Below, one piece after another: positions 1 to 8,384 of a stretch of 64,000 nt of DNA; within the stretch, counting starts at the first letter, position 1; each line of letters begins with the position of its first letter. This DNA is from Rhodopseudomonas telluris (GTDB lineage: Bacteria; Pseudomonadota; Alphaproteobacteria; Rhizobiales; Xanthobacteraceae): positions 62,001-126,000 of the forward strand of contig NZ_JBHLWM010000005.1 in assembly GCF_042432815.1 (NCBI RefSeq), in the 5' to 3' direction. The notes beneath the pieces are model-generated. The model was not told where the DNA came from and did not search any database. It saw only the letters and a list, made by a program, of their open reading frames with translations. Made by a program: the position numbers and the translations under genes.

Positions 1-115
1 CAAGTTACGTTAACCAATACTTAAGATTGCGGAGCGGGCAGTTGCATGCGCCCGCCGAGCCTTTTATGGTCCCGCCGGGGGCTGTGGCTGTTAGCCGCAC
101 CAAGGGTGGGTATCC

Positions 116-568
116 ATGCGTCGTCTCGTCGTTATCGCTGCGGCAGGTCTGAGCCTTGCCGGCTGTTCTTCCATGTCGTTCGACGCGTTCAAGTCGGCTC
201 CGCCGACCACGACCGTCCAGCTCGAATCGACGCCGCCGGGTGCCGAGGCGCTCGCCTCTTCCGGCCAAAGCTGCAAGACGCCGTGCTCGATCACGGTTCC
301 CGGTAACGATTTCAGCGTCACCTTCAGCCTCGACAAGTTCCAGCCCGCGACCGTTCCGGTGCAGGTGGTGGTCAACCCGGGCGACTTCACGACCTCCGCG
401 ACCGTGACCGCGACGCCGAACCCGGTCGTCGCCGAGTTGCAGCCGCTGAAGCCCGCCCGCAAGAAGGCCGCCAAGCGCGTGCGCAAGCCGAAGCCGGCGG
501 CCGCCGCGGCCGCGCCGGCTGCCGAAGGCTCGCCGTTCCCGGCCCCGGCTGCCGCACCCGCACGTTGA
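116..568 (+). CDS. PEGA-like lipoprotein
   Basis: Predicted outer-membrane or periplasmic lipoprotein of 150 aa. The signal peptide ends in the lipobox LAGC, with Cys17 as the lipidation site. Residues about 34-95 look like a PEGA domain: a 'STPPGAEA' turn, then 'TPC' and an alternating beta pattern, a fold usually linked to surface or cell-wall interaction. From about residue 105 the tail is rich in Ala, Pro and Lys and is probably disordered; its basic stretch could contact peptidoglycan or nucleic acid. AAGGGTGGG precedes the ATG. It is monocistronic, with a hairpin downstream. The function is not known; the PEGA assignment is by pattern only. Confidence 0.75.
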   Translation: MRRLVVIAAAGLSLAGCSSMSFDAFKSAPPTTTVQLESTPPGAEALASSGQSCKTPCSITVPGNDFSVTFSLDKFQPATVPVQVVVNPGDFTTSATVTATPNPVVAELQPLKPARKKAAKRVRKPKPAAAAAAPAAEGSPFPAPAAAPAR

Positions 569-631
569 CGGGCGCTGCGGCCCACGATGCGATTGTGTGC
601 CGCCCTGATCATGCCTAAATATAAAGTCGAA

Positions 632-651
632 CGCCCGCCATGGTGCGGGCG
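632..651. other. GC-rich hairpin between the lipoprotein gene and moaA
   Basis: Perfect 7-bp arms CGCCCGC and GCGGGCG around the loop catggt. There is no T-run on the + side, so it is at best a weak terminator for the lipoprotein gene. It contains the most upstream in-frame ATG of moaA (640), which argues that moaA starts further down. Confidence 0.4.
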
Positions 652-669
652 TGTCTGACAGGGCCGCGA

Positions 670-1701
670 ATGATCAGTGATGTGATGTCCCCGCGCGCTG
701 GGGGATCGGCGATGACCGATCCGTTTGGTCGAACGATCAGCTACCTGCGGGTGTCGATCACCGATCGTTGCGATTTCCGCTGCGTGTACTGCATGTCGGA
801 AGACATGACCTTCCTGCCGCGCGCGGATCTGCTGACGCTCGAAGAACTCGACCGTCTCTGCTCGGCTTTCATCGCCCGGGGCGTCCGCAAGCTGCGGCTG
901 ACCGGCGGCGAGCCCCTCGTCCGCCGCAACATGATGTCGCTGGTGCGCTCGCTGTCGCGCCATCTCGATTCCGGCGCGCTCGACGAACTCACGCTGACCA
1001 CCAACGGATCGCAGCTCGCCCGCTTCGCCGCCGAGCTGCGCGATTGCGGCGTGCGCCGCGTCAACGTCTCGCTCGATACGCTCGATCCGGCCAAGTTCCG
1101 CGCCATCACCCGCTGGGGCGATCTCGATCGCGTGCTCGAAGGCATCAACGCCGCGCTCGCCGCCGGTCTCGCCGTCAAGATCAACGCCGTGGTGCTGAAG
1201 GGCGAGAACGAGGACGAGATCCCGGCGCTGATGCGGTGGGCACACGGCCTCGGCATGGGCCTGACGCTGATCGAGGTGATGCCGCTCGGCGAGGTCGGCG
1301 AAGGCCGCATCGATCAATACGTGCCGCTGTCGCTGGTCCGCGCCCGGCTCGCCAACAACTACACGCTGAGCGATCTGCCCGATTCGACCGGCGGTCCGGC
1401 GCGCTATGTCCGCGTCGAGGAAACCGGCGGCAAGCTCGGCTTCATCACCCCCCTCACCCACAATTTCTGTGAATCCTGCAACCGGGTGCGGATCACCTGC
1501 ACCGGCACGATCCACACCTGCCTCGGCCAGGAAGACGCGTCCGACCTGCGGCGTCCGCTGCGCGCGTCGCCCGACGACGACCTGCTCAATGCTGCAATCG
1601 ACCGCGCCATCGGCGGCAAGCCGAAGGGCCACGATTTCATTATCGACCGCAAGCACAACAGGCCGAGCGTGAGCCGCCACATGAGCGTCACCGGCGGTTG
1701 A
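670..1701 (+). CDS. moaA: GTP 3',8-cyclase MoaA (molybdenum cofactor biosynthesis)
   Basis: Radical SAM enzyme that, with MoaC, converts GTP to cyclic pyranopterin monophosphate, the first step of molybdenum cofactor synthesis, in the cytoplasm. Visible features: the N-terminal [4Fe-4S] motif CDFRCVYC, the SAM-binding TGGEPL, the C-terminal cluster cysteines in FCESCNRVR and a following Cys after TGTIHT, and the conserved Gly-Gly C-terminus that completes the active site. About 343 aa, the usual length. The start is ambiguous: ATG 670 has AGGG six bases upstream, ATG 685 and ATG 712 (MTDPFGR) are also possible, and ATG 640 lies in a hairpin. No other moa gene is adjacent. Confidence 0.95.
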   Translation: MISDVMSPRAGGSAMTDPFGRTISYLRVSITDRCDFRCVYCMSEDMTFLPRADLLTLEELDRLCSAFIARGVRKLRLTGGEPLVRRNMMSLVRSLSRHLDSGALDELTLTTNGSQLARFAAELRDCGVRRVNVSLDTLDPAKFRAITRWGDLDRVLEGINAALAAGLAVKINAVVLKGENEDEIPALMRWAHGLGMGLTLIEVMPLGEVGEGRIDQYVPLSLVRARLANNYTLSDLPDSTGGPARYVRVEETGGKLGFITPLTHNFCESCNRVRITCTGTIHTCLGQEDASDLRRPLRASPDDDLLNAAIDRAIGGKPKGHDFIIDRKHNRPSVSRHMSVTGG

Positions 1702-1748
1702 TCGCCCGGCGGCCTGCTCGTTATTTCACCTCAACCTTTTGATACGTC

Positions 1749-1769
1749 ATCGGAATGCCAAATTCCGAT
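1749..1769. promoter_or_regulatory. inverted repeat upstream of the TRAP permease genes
   Basis: Perfect 8-bp arms ATCGGAAT and ATTCCGAT around gccaa, 47 bases after the moaA stop and about 105 bases before dctQ. It could be an operator for the TRAP genes or part of a moaA terminator. There is no T-run, so an operator is slightly preferred. Confidence 0.35.
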
Positions 1770-1873
1770 TGACGGCATGCGTACGCGCTGAAATGGTGCC
1801 CCCGTTTCACGCCCTGGCTGCAAGTGCAGGATCGAACACTGCATGATCAGGGCCATGCGGGAGGAGTCGACCG

Positions 1874-2464
1874 TTGCAGGCTTTGCTGGCACTGAGCCGG
1901 AAGATCGACGCGTTCAACACATTGGTCGGACGCTGGCTGTCATGGCTGATCGTGGTCGCGGTGATCATTTCGTCGGCCAACGCCATCATCCGCAAACTCC
2001 TCGACATGTCGTCGAACTCCTTCCTCGAGCTGCAATGGGTGCTGTTCAGCATCGTGTTTCTGCTGTGCTCGCCCTGGACGCTGCTGAGTAACGAACACAT
2101 CCGGATCGACATCATCAATCACACCCTGCCGCTGAAGGTACGCGGCTGGATCGACATGATCGGTCACGTCTTCTTCCTGATGCCGTTCGCCATCATCCTG
2201 CTGTGGTGGTCGATCCCCTTCTTCCTCGTGTCCTATCGCCAGAACGAGCAGTCGTTCAGCGCCGGCGGCCTGCCGCAGTGGCCGGCGAAGTCGCTGATCA
2301 TGATCGCCTGCGTACTGCTGATCATCCAGGGCATTTCCGAAATCATCAAACGCGCCGCGATGCTGGCCGGGACCATCCCGGACAGCAACGCCAAGAGTTC
2401 GGCGCACGCCGCCGAGCTCGAAGCCGAGCGGCTGGTGATGAACATCACCGGCGACAAGCCGTAA
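1874..2464 (+). CDS. TRAP transporter small membrane subunit (DctQ/TakQ type)
   Basis: Small integral membrane protein (196 aa) of a tripartite ATP-independent periplasmic transporter. It shows four hydrophobic segments, including one at about residues 22-42 and a strongly hydrophobic pair in the middle, as expected for DctQ, which clamps the large subunit. The start is TTG at 1874 with GGGAGGAG eight bases upstream; no ATG in this frame fits better. The large subunit begins 38 bases after its stop, so the two are one operon. The long variant DctM and the TakP-like binding protein next door suggest 2-oxoacid or related monocarboxylate uptake. Confidence 0.85.
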   Translation: MQALLALSRKIDAFNTLVGRWLSWLIVVAVIISSANAIIRKLLDMSSNSFLELQWVLFSIVFLLCSPWTLLSNEHIRIDIINHTLPLKVRGWIDMIGHVFFLMPFAIILLWWSIPFFLVSYRQNEQSFSAGGLPQWPAKSLIMIACVLLIIQGISEIIKRAAMLAGTIPDSNAKSSAHAAELEAERLVMNITGDKP

Positions 2465-2502
2465 ATCGAACTGTGGTCATTGTCTGAGGGGGACCGGGTC
2501 GA

Positions 2503-4344
2503 ATGACCGCAATGTTCATCCACTACATGGCGCCGATCATGTTCGGCTCCCTGGTGATCTTTCTGCTGCTGGGCTACCCGGTCGCTTTTTCGCTGGCTGC
2601 TAACGGCCTGCTATTCGCCTTCATCGGCATCGAGCTCGGACTGTTCCGCCCCGACTTCATGCAGGCGCTGCCGGATCGCGTCTATGGCGTGATGAACAAC
2701 GACACCCTGCTGGCGATTCCCTTCTTCACCTTCATGGGGCTTGTGCTGGAGAGATCCGGCATGGCCGAGGATCTGCTCGAGACCATAGGTCAGTTATTCG
2801 GCTCGATCCGCGGCGGCATCGCCTATGCGGTGGTGTTCGTCGGCGCCCTGCTCGCCGCCACCACCGGCGTGGTCGCCGCGTCGGTGATCTCGATGGGCCT
2901 GATCTCGCTGCCGATCATGCTGCGCTACGGCTACGACCGCCGCGTCGCCACCGGCATCATCGCCGCGTCCGGCACGCTGGCGCAGATCATCCCGCCGTCG
3001 CTGGTGCTGATCGTGATGGCCGACCAGCTCGGCCGCTCGGTCGGCGACATGTACGAAGGCGCGTTCATTCCCGGCATCGTGCTGTCGCTGCTGTATGCCT
3101 TCTACATCTTCCTGGTCACGGTGTTAGCCCCGCAGGCCGCGCCCGGCCTGCCGCTCGAAGCGCAGACGCTGCGCGAGCCCGAAACCGCCCGCCATCCGCT
3201 GATCATGCCGCTGGCGGCGATCTCGGCCGCCGCCACGGCGTACTTCTTCGCCGTGCATCTCGACCTGTTCGACTGGAGCATGCCGGCCTTCGCCAAGATC
3301 GGCCTGTCCAAGCTGGTGATGCAGGGCTTCTGGTTCGTGATCCTGCTCGCCGTGCTGTTCCGGCCGTTCATCGGCGTAATCCGCACCCTGACGATGTCGT
3401 TGTATCTCGTGGTGGCGCTGTCCACCGCGGTCGGCATCGTGGCGATGAGCTTCACCGAGGTCAAAGGCGGCGCCGACTACGTCGTGCTGACGATGTCGGT
3501 GACGGTCGCGATGTCGTTCGTGATCGCGGTGATCAACCGGGTGACGCGGCTGAACCTGCTCTCCAAGCTCGCCGAGCAGGTCGTGTTCGTGATGGTGCCG
3601 CCGCTCGGCCTGATCTTCCTGGTGCTCGGCACCATCTTCATCGGCGTCGCGACGCCGACCGAAGGTGGCGCGATGGGCGCCGCGGGCGCGGTGATCCTGG
3701 CGCTGATGAAGGGCCGGCTGACCTTCGACCTGACGCGTCAGGCGACCGAAGCGACCGCCAAGCTGTCGGCCTTCGTGGTGATGATCCTGGTCGGCGCCCG
3801 CGTGTTCTCACTGACCTTCTACGGCGTCGACGGCCATCGCTGGGTCGAGGAACTGCTGGTGTCGCTGCCCGGCGGCCAGATCGGCTTCCTGATCTTCGTC
3901 AACGCCTTCGTGTTCGTGCTGGCGTTCTTCCTCGACTTCTTCGAACTCGCCTTCATCGTCATTCCGCTGCTCGGCCCGCCGGCCGAGAAGCTGGGCATCG
4001 ACCTGATCTGGTTCGGCGTCATCCTCGGCGTCAACATGCAGACCTCGTTCATGCACCCGCCGTTCGGTTTCGCGCTGTTCTATCTGCGATCGGTGGCGCC
4101 GAAGGAATCCTACATCGACCGGGTCAGCGGCAAGCGGATGGAGCCGGTCACCACCGGCCAGATCTACTGGGGCTCGGTGCCGTTCGTGATCATTCAGCTG
4201 ATCATGGTGGGCCTGGTGATCACCTTCCCGGCCATGGTGATGCACTACAAAGGCATTGCCAGCACGGTCGATCCGTCCAAGGTGCAGATCGACATCCCGC
4301 AGATGGAAACCCCGCAGCTCGACTTCGGGCCGCCGAAGTTCTGA
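2503..4344 (+). CDS. TRAP transporter large membrane subunit (DctM/TakM type), long form
   Basis: Ion-coupled translocation subunit of the TRAP transporter, inner membrane, 613 aa. The N-terminal 230 residues carry typical DctM features (hydrophobic helices, 'IPPSLVLIVMAD' and 'TPTEGGAMGAAGA' re-entrant loops). Ordinary DctM is about 430 aa; here an extra block of roughly 130 residues with three or four further hydrophobic segments lies between about residues 225 and 360, before the second conserved half. The C-terminus also extends past the last helix. The gene follows the small subunit directly. Its binding protein is encoded convergently at 4643-5731. Confidence 0.88.
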   Translation: MTAMFIHYMAPIMFGSLVIFLLLGYPVAFSLAANGLLFAFIGIELGLFRPDFMQALPDRVYGVMNNDTLLAIPFFTFMGLVLERSGMAEDLLETIGQLFGSIRGGIAYAVVFVGALLAATTGVVAASVISMGLISLPIMLRYGYDRRVATGIIAASGTLAQIIPPSLVLIVMADQLGRSVGDMYEGAFIPGIVLSLLYAFYIFLVTVLAPQAAPGLPLEAQTLREPETARHPLIMPLAAISAAATAYFFAVHLDLFDWSMPAFAKIGLSKLVMQGFWFVILLAVLFRPFIGVIRTLTMSLYLVVALSTAVGIVAMSFTEVKGGADYVVLTMSVTVAMSFVIAVINRVTRLNLLSKLAEQVVFVMVPPLGLIFLVLGTIFIGVATPTEGGAMGAAGAVILALMKGRLTFDLTRQATEATAKLSAFVVMILVGARVFSLTFYGVDGHRWVEELLVSLPGGQIGFLIFVNAFVFVLAFFLDFFELAFIVIPLLGPPAEKLGIDLIWFGVILGVNMQTSFMHPPFGFALFYLRSVAPKESYIDRVSGKRMEPVTTGQIYWGSVPFVIIQLIMVGLVITFPAMVMHYKGIASTVDPSKVQIDIPQMETPQLDFGPPKF

Positions 4345-4363
4345 TTGGGGCACGAGGCCCTCG

Positions 4364-4481
4364 CCGTCATTGCGAGGAGCACCCGGATCGGCGCTTCGCG
4401 CCGTCCGGGCACAGGCTCCGCGACGAAGCAATCCAGATCGGTGCACGGCGGTGGATTTCTTCGCTCCGCTCGCAATGACGG
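4364..4481. repeat. palindromic intergenic repeat, family 1, copy A
   Basis: The element is bounded by 13-bp perfect inverted ends CCGTCATTGCGAG and CTCGCAATGACGG. Inside, GAAGCAATCCAG is partly mirrored by GTGGATTTCTTCG. A second copy with the same ends lies at 37495-37582. It sits between the convergent TRAP genes and does not contain a gene. This type of dispersed palindrome is common in Bradyrhizobium and Rhodopseudomonas genomes. Confidence 0.8.
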
Positions 4482-4581
4482 GCTGAGACGCCGCGGAGAC
4501 CAACAAGCGCCTTGAGCTCCACCGTCGGCACGGTCTCTCAGAATGAAGGCCGGATCAAATTCAGACAGACCTGTAGGCAAC

Positions 4582-4614
4582 AAAAAAAGCCCGGCCTCCT
4601 CGCGGAGGCCGGGC
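4582..4614 (-). terminator. Rho-independent terminator of the TRAP binding-protein gene
   Basis: Perfect 11-bp stem GCCCGGCCTCC / GGAGGCCGGGC with a 4-base loop. On the - strand it is followed by seven T residues (the A-run at 4582-4588). It lies 28 bases beyond the stop of the binding-protein gene. In the + direction the stem is followed by TGATTG only, so it may slow readthrough from dctM less effectively. Confidence 0.88.
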
Positions 4615-4642
4615 TGATTGTTTGGTAACGATGCTTGCTTGA

Positions 4643-5731
4643 TCAGCCGCGGGTGCGCGAGCGGATCATGAAGCTGTCGTAGGTGTATTCGGCGACCTGC
4701 CACCACAGATACTGATCCGAGCGATAGGCCTGCATCGCGTCGATCGCCTTCTTGAAGTCGGGGTTCTTCGCCGAGATCTCGCCCCACAGCTCGTTGGTGG
4801 CCTTGAGGCAGGCGTCGAGGATTTCGTTGGAGAACGGACGCAGCTGCGTGCCGCTCGCCACCAGCCGCTTCAGCGCGGTCGGGTTCTGCATGTCGTAGCG
4901 CGCCGCCATCCAGGTATTGGTCGCTTCCGCCGCGTTGGCGAGGATCGACTGGTAGCTCTTCGGCAGCGCGTTGAACTTCTCGAGATTGGCGAAGGCGTGC
5001 ACGGTCGGACCGCCTTCCCAGAAGCCCGGATAGTAGTAGTACTTCGCGACCTTCTGGAAGCCGAGCTTCTCGTCGTCATAGGGACCGACCCACTCGGCGG
5101 CGTCGATGGTGCCCTTTTCCAGCGCCGGGTAGATGTCGCCGCCGGCGATCTGCTGCGGCACCACGCCGACCTTCTGCAGCACCTGACCGGCGATGCCGCC
5201 GATGCGCATCTTGAGGCCGCTCATGTCGGCGACGGTCTTGATCTCCTTGCGGAACCAGCCGCCCATCTGGGTGCCGGTGTTGCCGCTGGGGAAGCCGATC
5301 ACGCCGTGCTTCTTGTAGAATTCGTTGGCGAGCTCGTTGCCGCCGCCCTGATACAGCCAGGAGTTCTGCTGACGGGCGTTGAGGCCGAACGGGACCGAGG
5401 CGAACACCGCGAAGGTCGGATCCTTGCCGACATAGTAGTAGGATACGGTGTGGCACATCTCGACGGTGCCGTTCGAGGTCGCATCGAGCGCCTGCAGGCC
5501 CGGGACGACTTCGCCGGCGGCGAACACCTGGATCTGAAACTTGTTGTCGGTCATCTCGGCGACCTGCTTGGAGAGATACTCCGCGCCGCCATAGATGGTG
5601 TCGAGCGACTTCGGGAAGCTCGAGGTCAACCGCCACTTCACTTCGGGCGACGATTGCGCGATCGCCGGCGAAGCCACTGCCGCGACCGCGGCGCCGGTTG
5701 CTGATACTTTCAGAAAGTCACGACGCTTCAT
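4643..5731 (-). CDS. TRAP transporter substrate-binding protein, TakP-like (2-oxoacid binding)
   Basis: Periplasmic binding protein of 362 aa. The N-terminus MKRRDFLKVS is a twin-arginine signal, with a cleavage site near the ASPAIAQ segment. The mature part is very like TakP of Rhodobacter sphaeroides as I remember it: it shares 'WRLTSSFPKSLDTI', the loop 'NTGTQMGGWFR' whose Gln and Arg hold the carboxylate and cation, and 'GGDIYPALEKGTIDA'. TakP binds pyruvate and other 2-oxoacids with sodium. The start at 5731 is set by AAGGAG seven bases upstream and by the signal peptide; an upstream ATG at 5830 would bury the Tat motif. It is convergent with dctQM rather than in one operon. Confidence 0.92.
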   Translation of the reverse strand: MKRRDFLKVSATGAAVAAVASPAIAQSSPEVKWRLTSSFPKSLDTIYGGAEYLSKQVAEMTDNKFQIQVFAAGEVVPGLQALDATSNGTVEMCHTVSYYYVGKDPTFAVFASVPFGLNARQQNSWLYQGGGNELANEFYKKHGVIGFPSGNTGTQMGGWFRKEIKTVADMSGLKMRIGGIAGQVLQKVGVVPQQIAGGDIYPALEKGTIDAAEWVGPYDDEKLGFQKVAKYYYYPGFWEGGPTVHAFANLEKFNALPKSYQSILANAAEATNTWMAARYDMQNPTALKRLVASGTQLRPFSNEILDACLKATNELWGEISAKNPDFKKAIDAMQAYRSDQYLWWQVAEYTYDSFMIRSRTRG

Positions 5732-5781
5732 AAGGCATCTCCTTGGTTGCCGGCGTTTCCCGGATTCCCGGCTGCGTCGGC

Positions 5782-5797
5782 GGATAAGAATATATCC
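5782..5797. promoter_or_regulatory. near-palindromic motif GGATAAGAATATATCC upstream of the TakP-like gene
   Basis: A 16-base A/T-rich motif in a GC-rich region, about 50 bases upstream of the start of the binding-protein gene. It differs at one base from GGATAAGAATTTATCC at 48128-48143, upstream of a histidine kinase gene. A shared regulator site is the natural reading; no known binding protein is recognised. Confidence 0.4.
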
Positions 5798-5935
5798 GTG
5801 CGAAGCCGATTGGTGGTGCGTCTCTATCATGATTGGTCAGCGGCGGAAACGTTGCCGGCGGCCGGATAGTCCAGATTCAACCAAAGTCGAATCCAAGGCC
5901 AGCGCGAACAGCCGGCCGGACGCGCCCAAGCTGCG

Positions 5936-7054
<1,119 letters not shown>

Positions 7055-7351
7055 TGCAAATCTCCTCCGCCGGTCGGCCCTCAACGATCACATGGCACCG
7101 CGCGGTTCAAGGCCGGAATTGGACCGGGCACGTCGCGGCGGCGTGATCGCCGCGCCTCGCGGCGCCGATGAGCCTGCTGCAGTGCAAGACAGCGTCGCCC
7201 ATGCGCGCTCGACAAATCGCCGGTCGGCCTCTTGCCCGCCAAACCTCGCGGCCTATGCTGCAGCCCCTGCCGCCGGCCTGCATCAGGCCGCCCGCTCCCT
7301 CAATTCATCTATCCGGCGCTTCGTTCAAGCCGCGCAATGAAGGGTACAGAC

Positions 7352-8221
7352 ATGGCCAAAGTCGCTTTCCTCGGTCTCGGCGTGATGGGTTTTCCGATGG
7401 CCGGACATCTCGTCAAGAAGGGAGGCCACGAGGTCACCGTCTATAACCGCACGCCAGCCAAGGCCAAGGCGTGGGCCGATCAGTTCGGCGGCAAGACCGC
7501 GGCGACGCCGGCCGAGGCCGCCACGGGTCAGGACTTCGTGATGGCCTGCGTCGGCAACGACAACGACCTGCGCTCGGTGACGCTCGGCCCGGACGGCGCC
7601 TTCGCGGCGATGAAGGCCGGCGCGCTGTTCGTCGATCACACCACGGCTTCCGCCGAGGTCGCGCGCGAGCTGGATGCTGCCGCCGTCAAGGCCGGCTTCG
7701 GCTTCATCGATGCGCCGGTGTCGGGCGGACAGGCCGGTGCCGAAAATGGCGTGCTGACGGTGATGTGCGGCGGCGATCCGGCCGCCTATGCGCGTGCCGA
7801 GCCGGTGATCGCGTCCTACGCGCGGATGTGCAAGCTGCTCGGCCCGGCCGGCTCCGGCCAGCTCACCAAGATGGTCAACCAGATCTGCATCGCCGGACTG
7901 GTGCAGGGCCTGTCGGAGGGCATCCATTTCGCCAAGAAGGCCGGGCTCGACGTCAACGCGGTGATCGACACCATCTCGAAGGGCGCGGCGCAGTCCTGGC
8001 AGATGGAGAACCGGCACAAGACGATGAACGACGGCAAATACGATTTCGGCTTCGCGGTCGAATGGATGCGCAAGGATCTGTCGATCTGCCTCGCCGAATC
8101 CCGCCGCAACGGCGCCAGCCTGCCGGTCACCGCCCTGGTCGACGCCTTCTATGCCGAAGTCGAGAAGCTCGGCGGCCGCCGCTGGGACACCTCCAGCCTG
8201 CTGGCCCGGCTGGAGCGCTGA
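7352..8221 (+). CDS. 3-hydroxyisobutyrate dehydrogenase-family oxidoreductase
   Basis: NAD(P)-dependent beta-hydroxyacid dehydrogenase, 289 aa, cytoplasmic. The Rossmann motif GLGVMG is at residues 8-13; 'DAPVSGGQAGAENG' is the substrate-binding signature; 'GSGQLTKMVNQ' holds the catalytic lysine; the C-terminal half is all-helical. Family members oxidise 3-hydroxyisobutyrate (valine catabolism), tartronate semialdehyde or related acids; the sequence alone does not settle which. The start 7352 has AAGGG seven bases upstream; an ATG at 7337 is less likely. It stands alone and is followed by a strong hairpin. Confidence 0.9.
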   Translation: MAKVAFLGLGVMGFPMAGHLVKKGGHEVTVYNRTPAKAKAWADQFGGKTAATPAEAATGQDFVMACVGNDNDLRSVTLGPDGAFAAMKAGALFVDHTTASAEVARELDAAAVKAGFGFIDAPVSGGQAGAENGVLTVMCGGDPAAYARAEPVIASYARMCKLLGPAGSGQLTKMVNQICIAGLVQGLSEGIHFAKKAGLDVNAVIDTISKGAAQSWQMENRHKTMNDGKYDFGFAVEWMRKDLSICLAESRRNGASLPVTALVDAFYAEVEKLGGRRWDTSSLLARLER

Positions 8222-8244
8222 GGCGCGCCATCCACACCATGCCG

Positions 8245-8281
8245 ACGATCGCGGTGTTTACCTTCCGGTAACCGCGATCGT
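8245..8281 (+). terminator. long hairpin after the hydroxyacid dehydrogenase gene
   Basis: Perfect 11-bp arms ACGATCGCGGT and ACCGCGATCGT enclose a second small stem TACC-ttcc-GGTA. It lies 24 bases after the stop codon. The following sequence ttagcacg is a poor T-run, so termination may be imperfect or factor-assisted. Confidence 0.6.
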
Positions 8282-8384
8282 TAGCACGTCGTTAACCGGA
8301 ATATCTTTCCCTCTAAGGCTACTCTTAAGGATTTCTCGCCAGATATAGGCTGATGTAACTGCGCGCGTTTTTTGCGCTGGAATC

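Noticed and set aside
640..669. Upstream start for moaA at 640
   Set aside because: The codon is within a perfect hairpin and has no ribosome site; starts at 670, 685 or 712 fit better.
91..1680. Long open frame on the - strand opposite the lipoprotein and moaA
   Set aside because: It spans two genuine + strand genes and their gap and has no recognisable domain.
4364..4481. CRISPR or tRNA-like structure
   Set aside because: The repeats are single inverted units, not regularly spaced direct repeats, and no cloverleaf with CCA end is seen.
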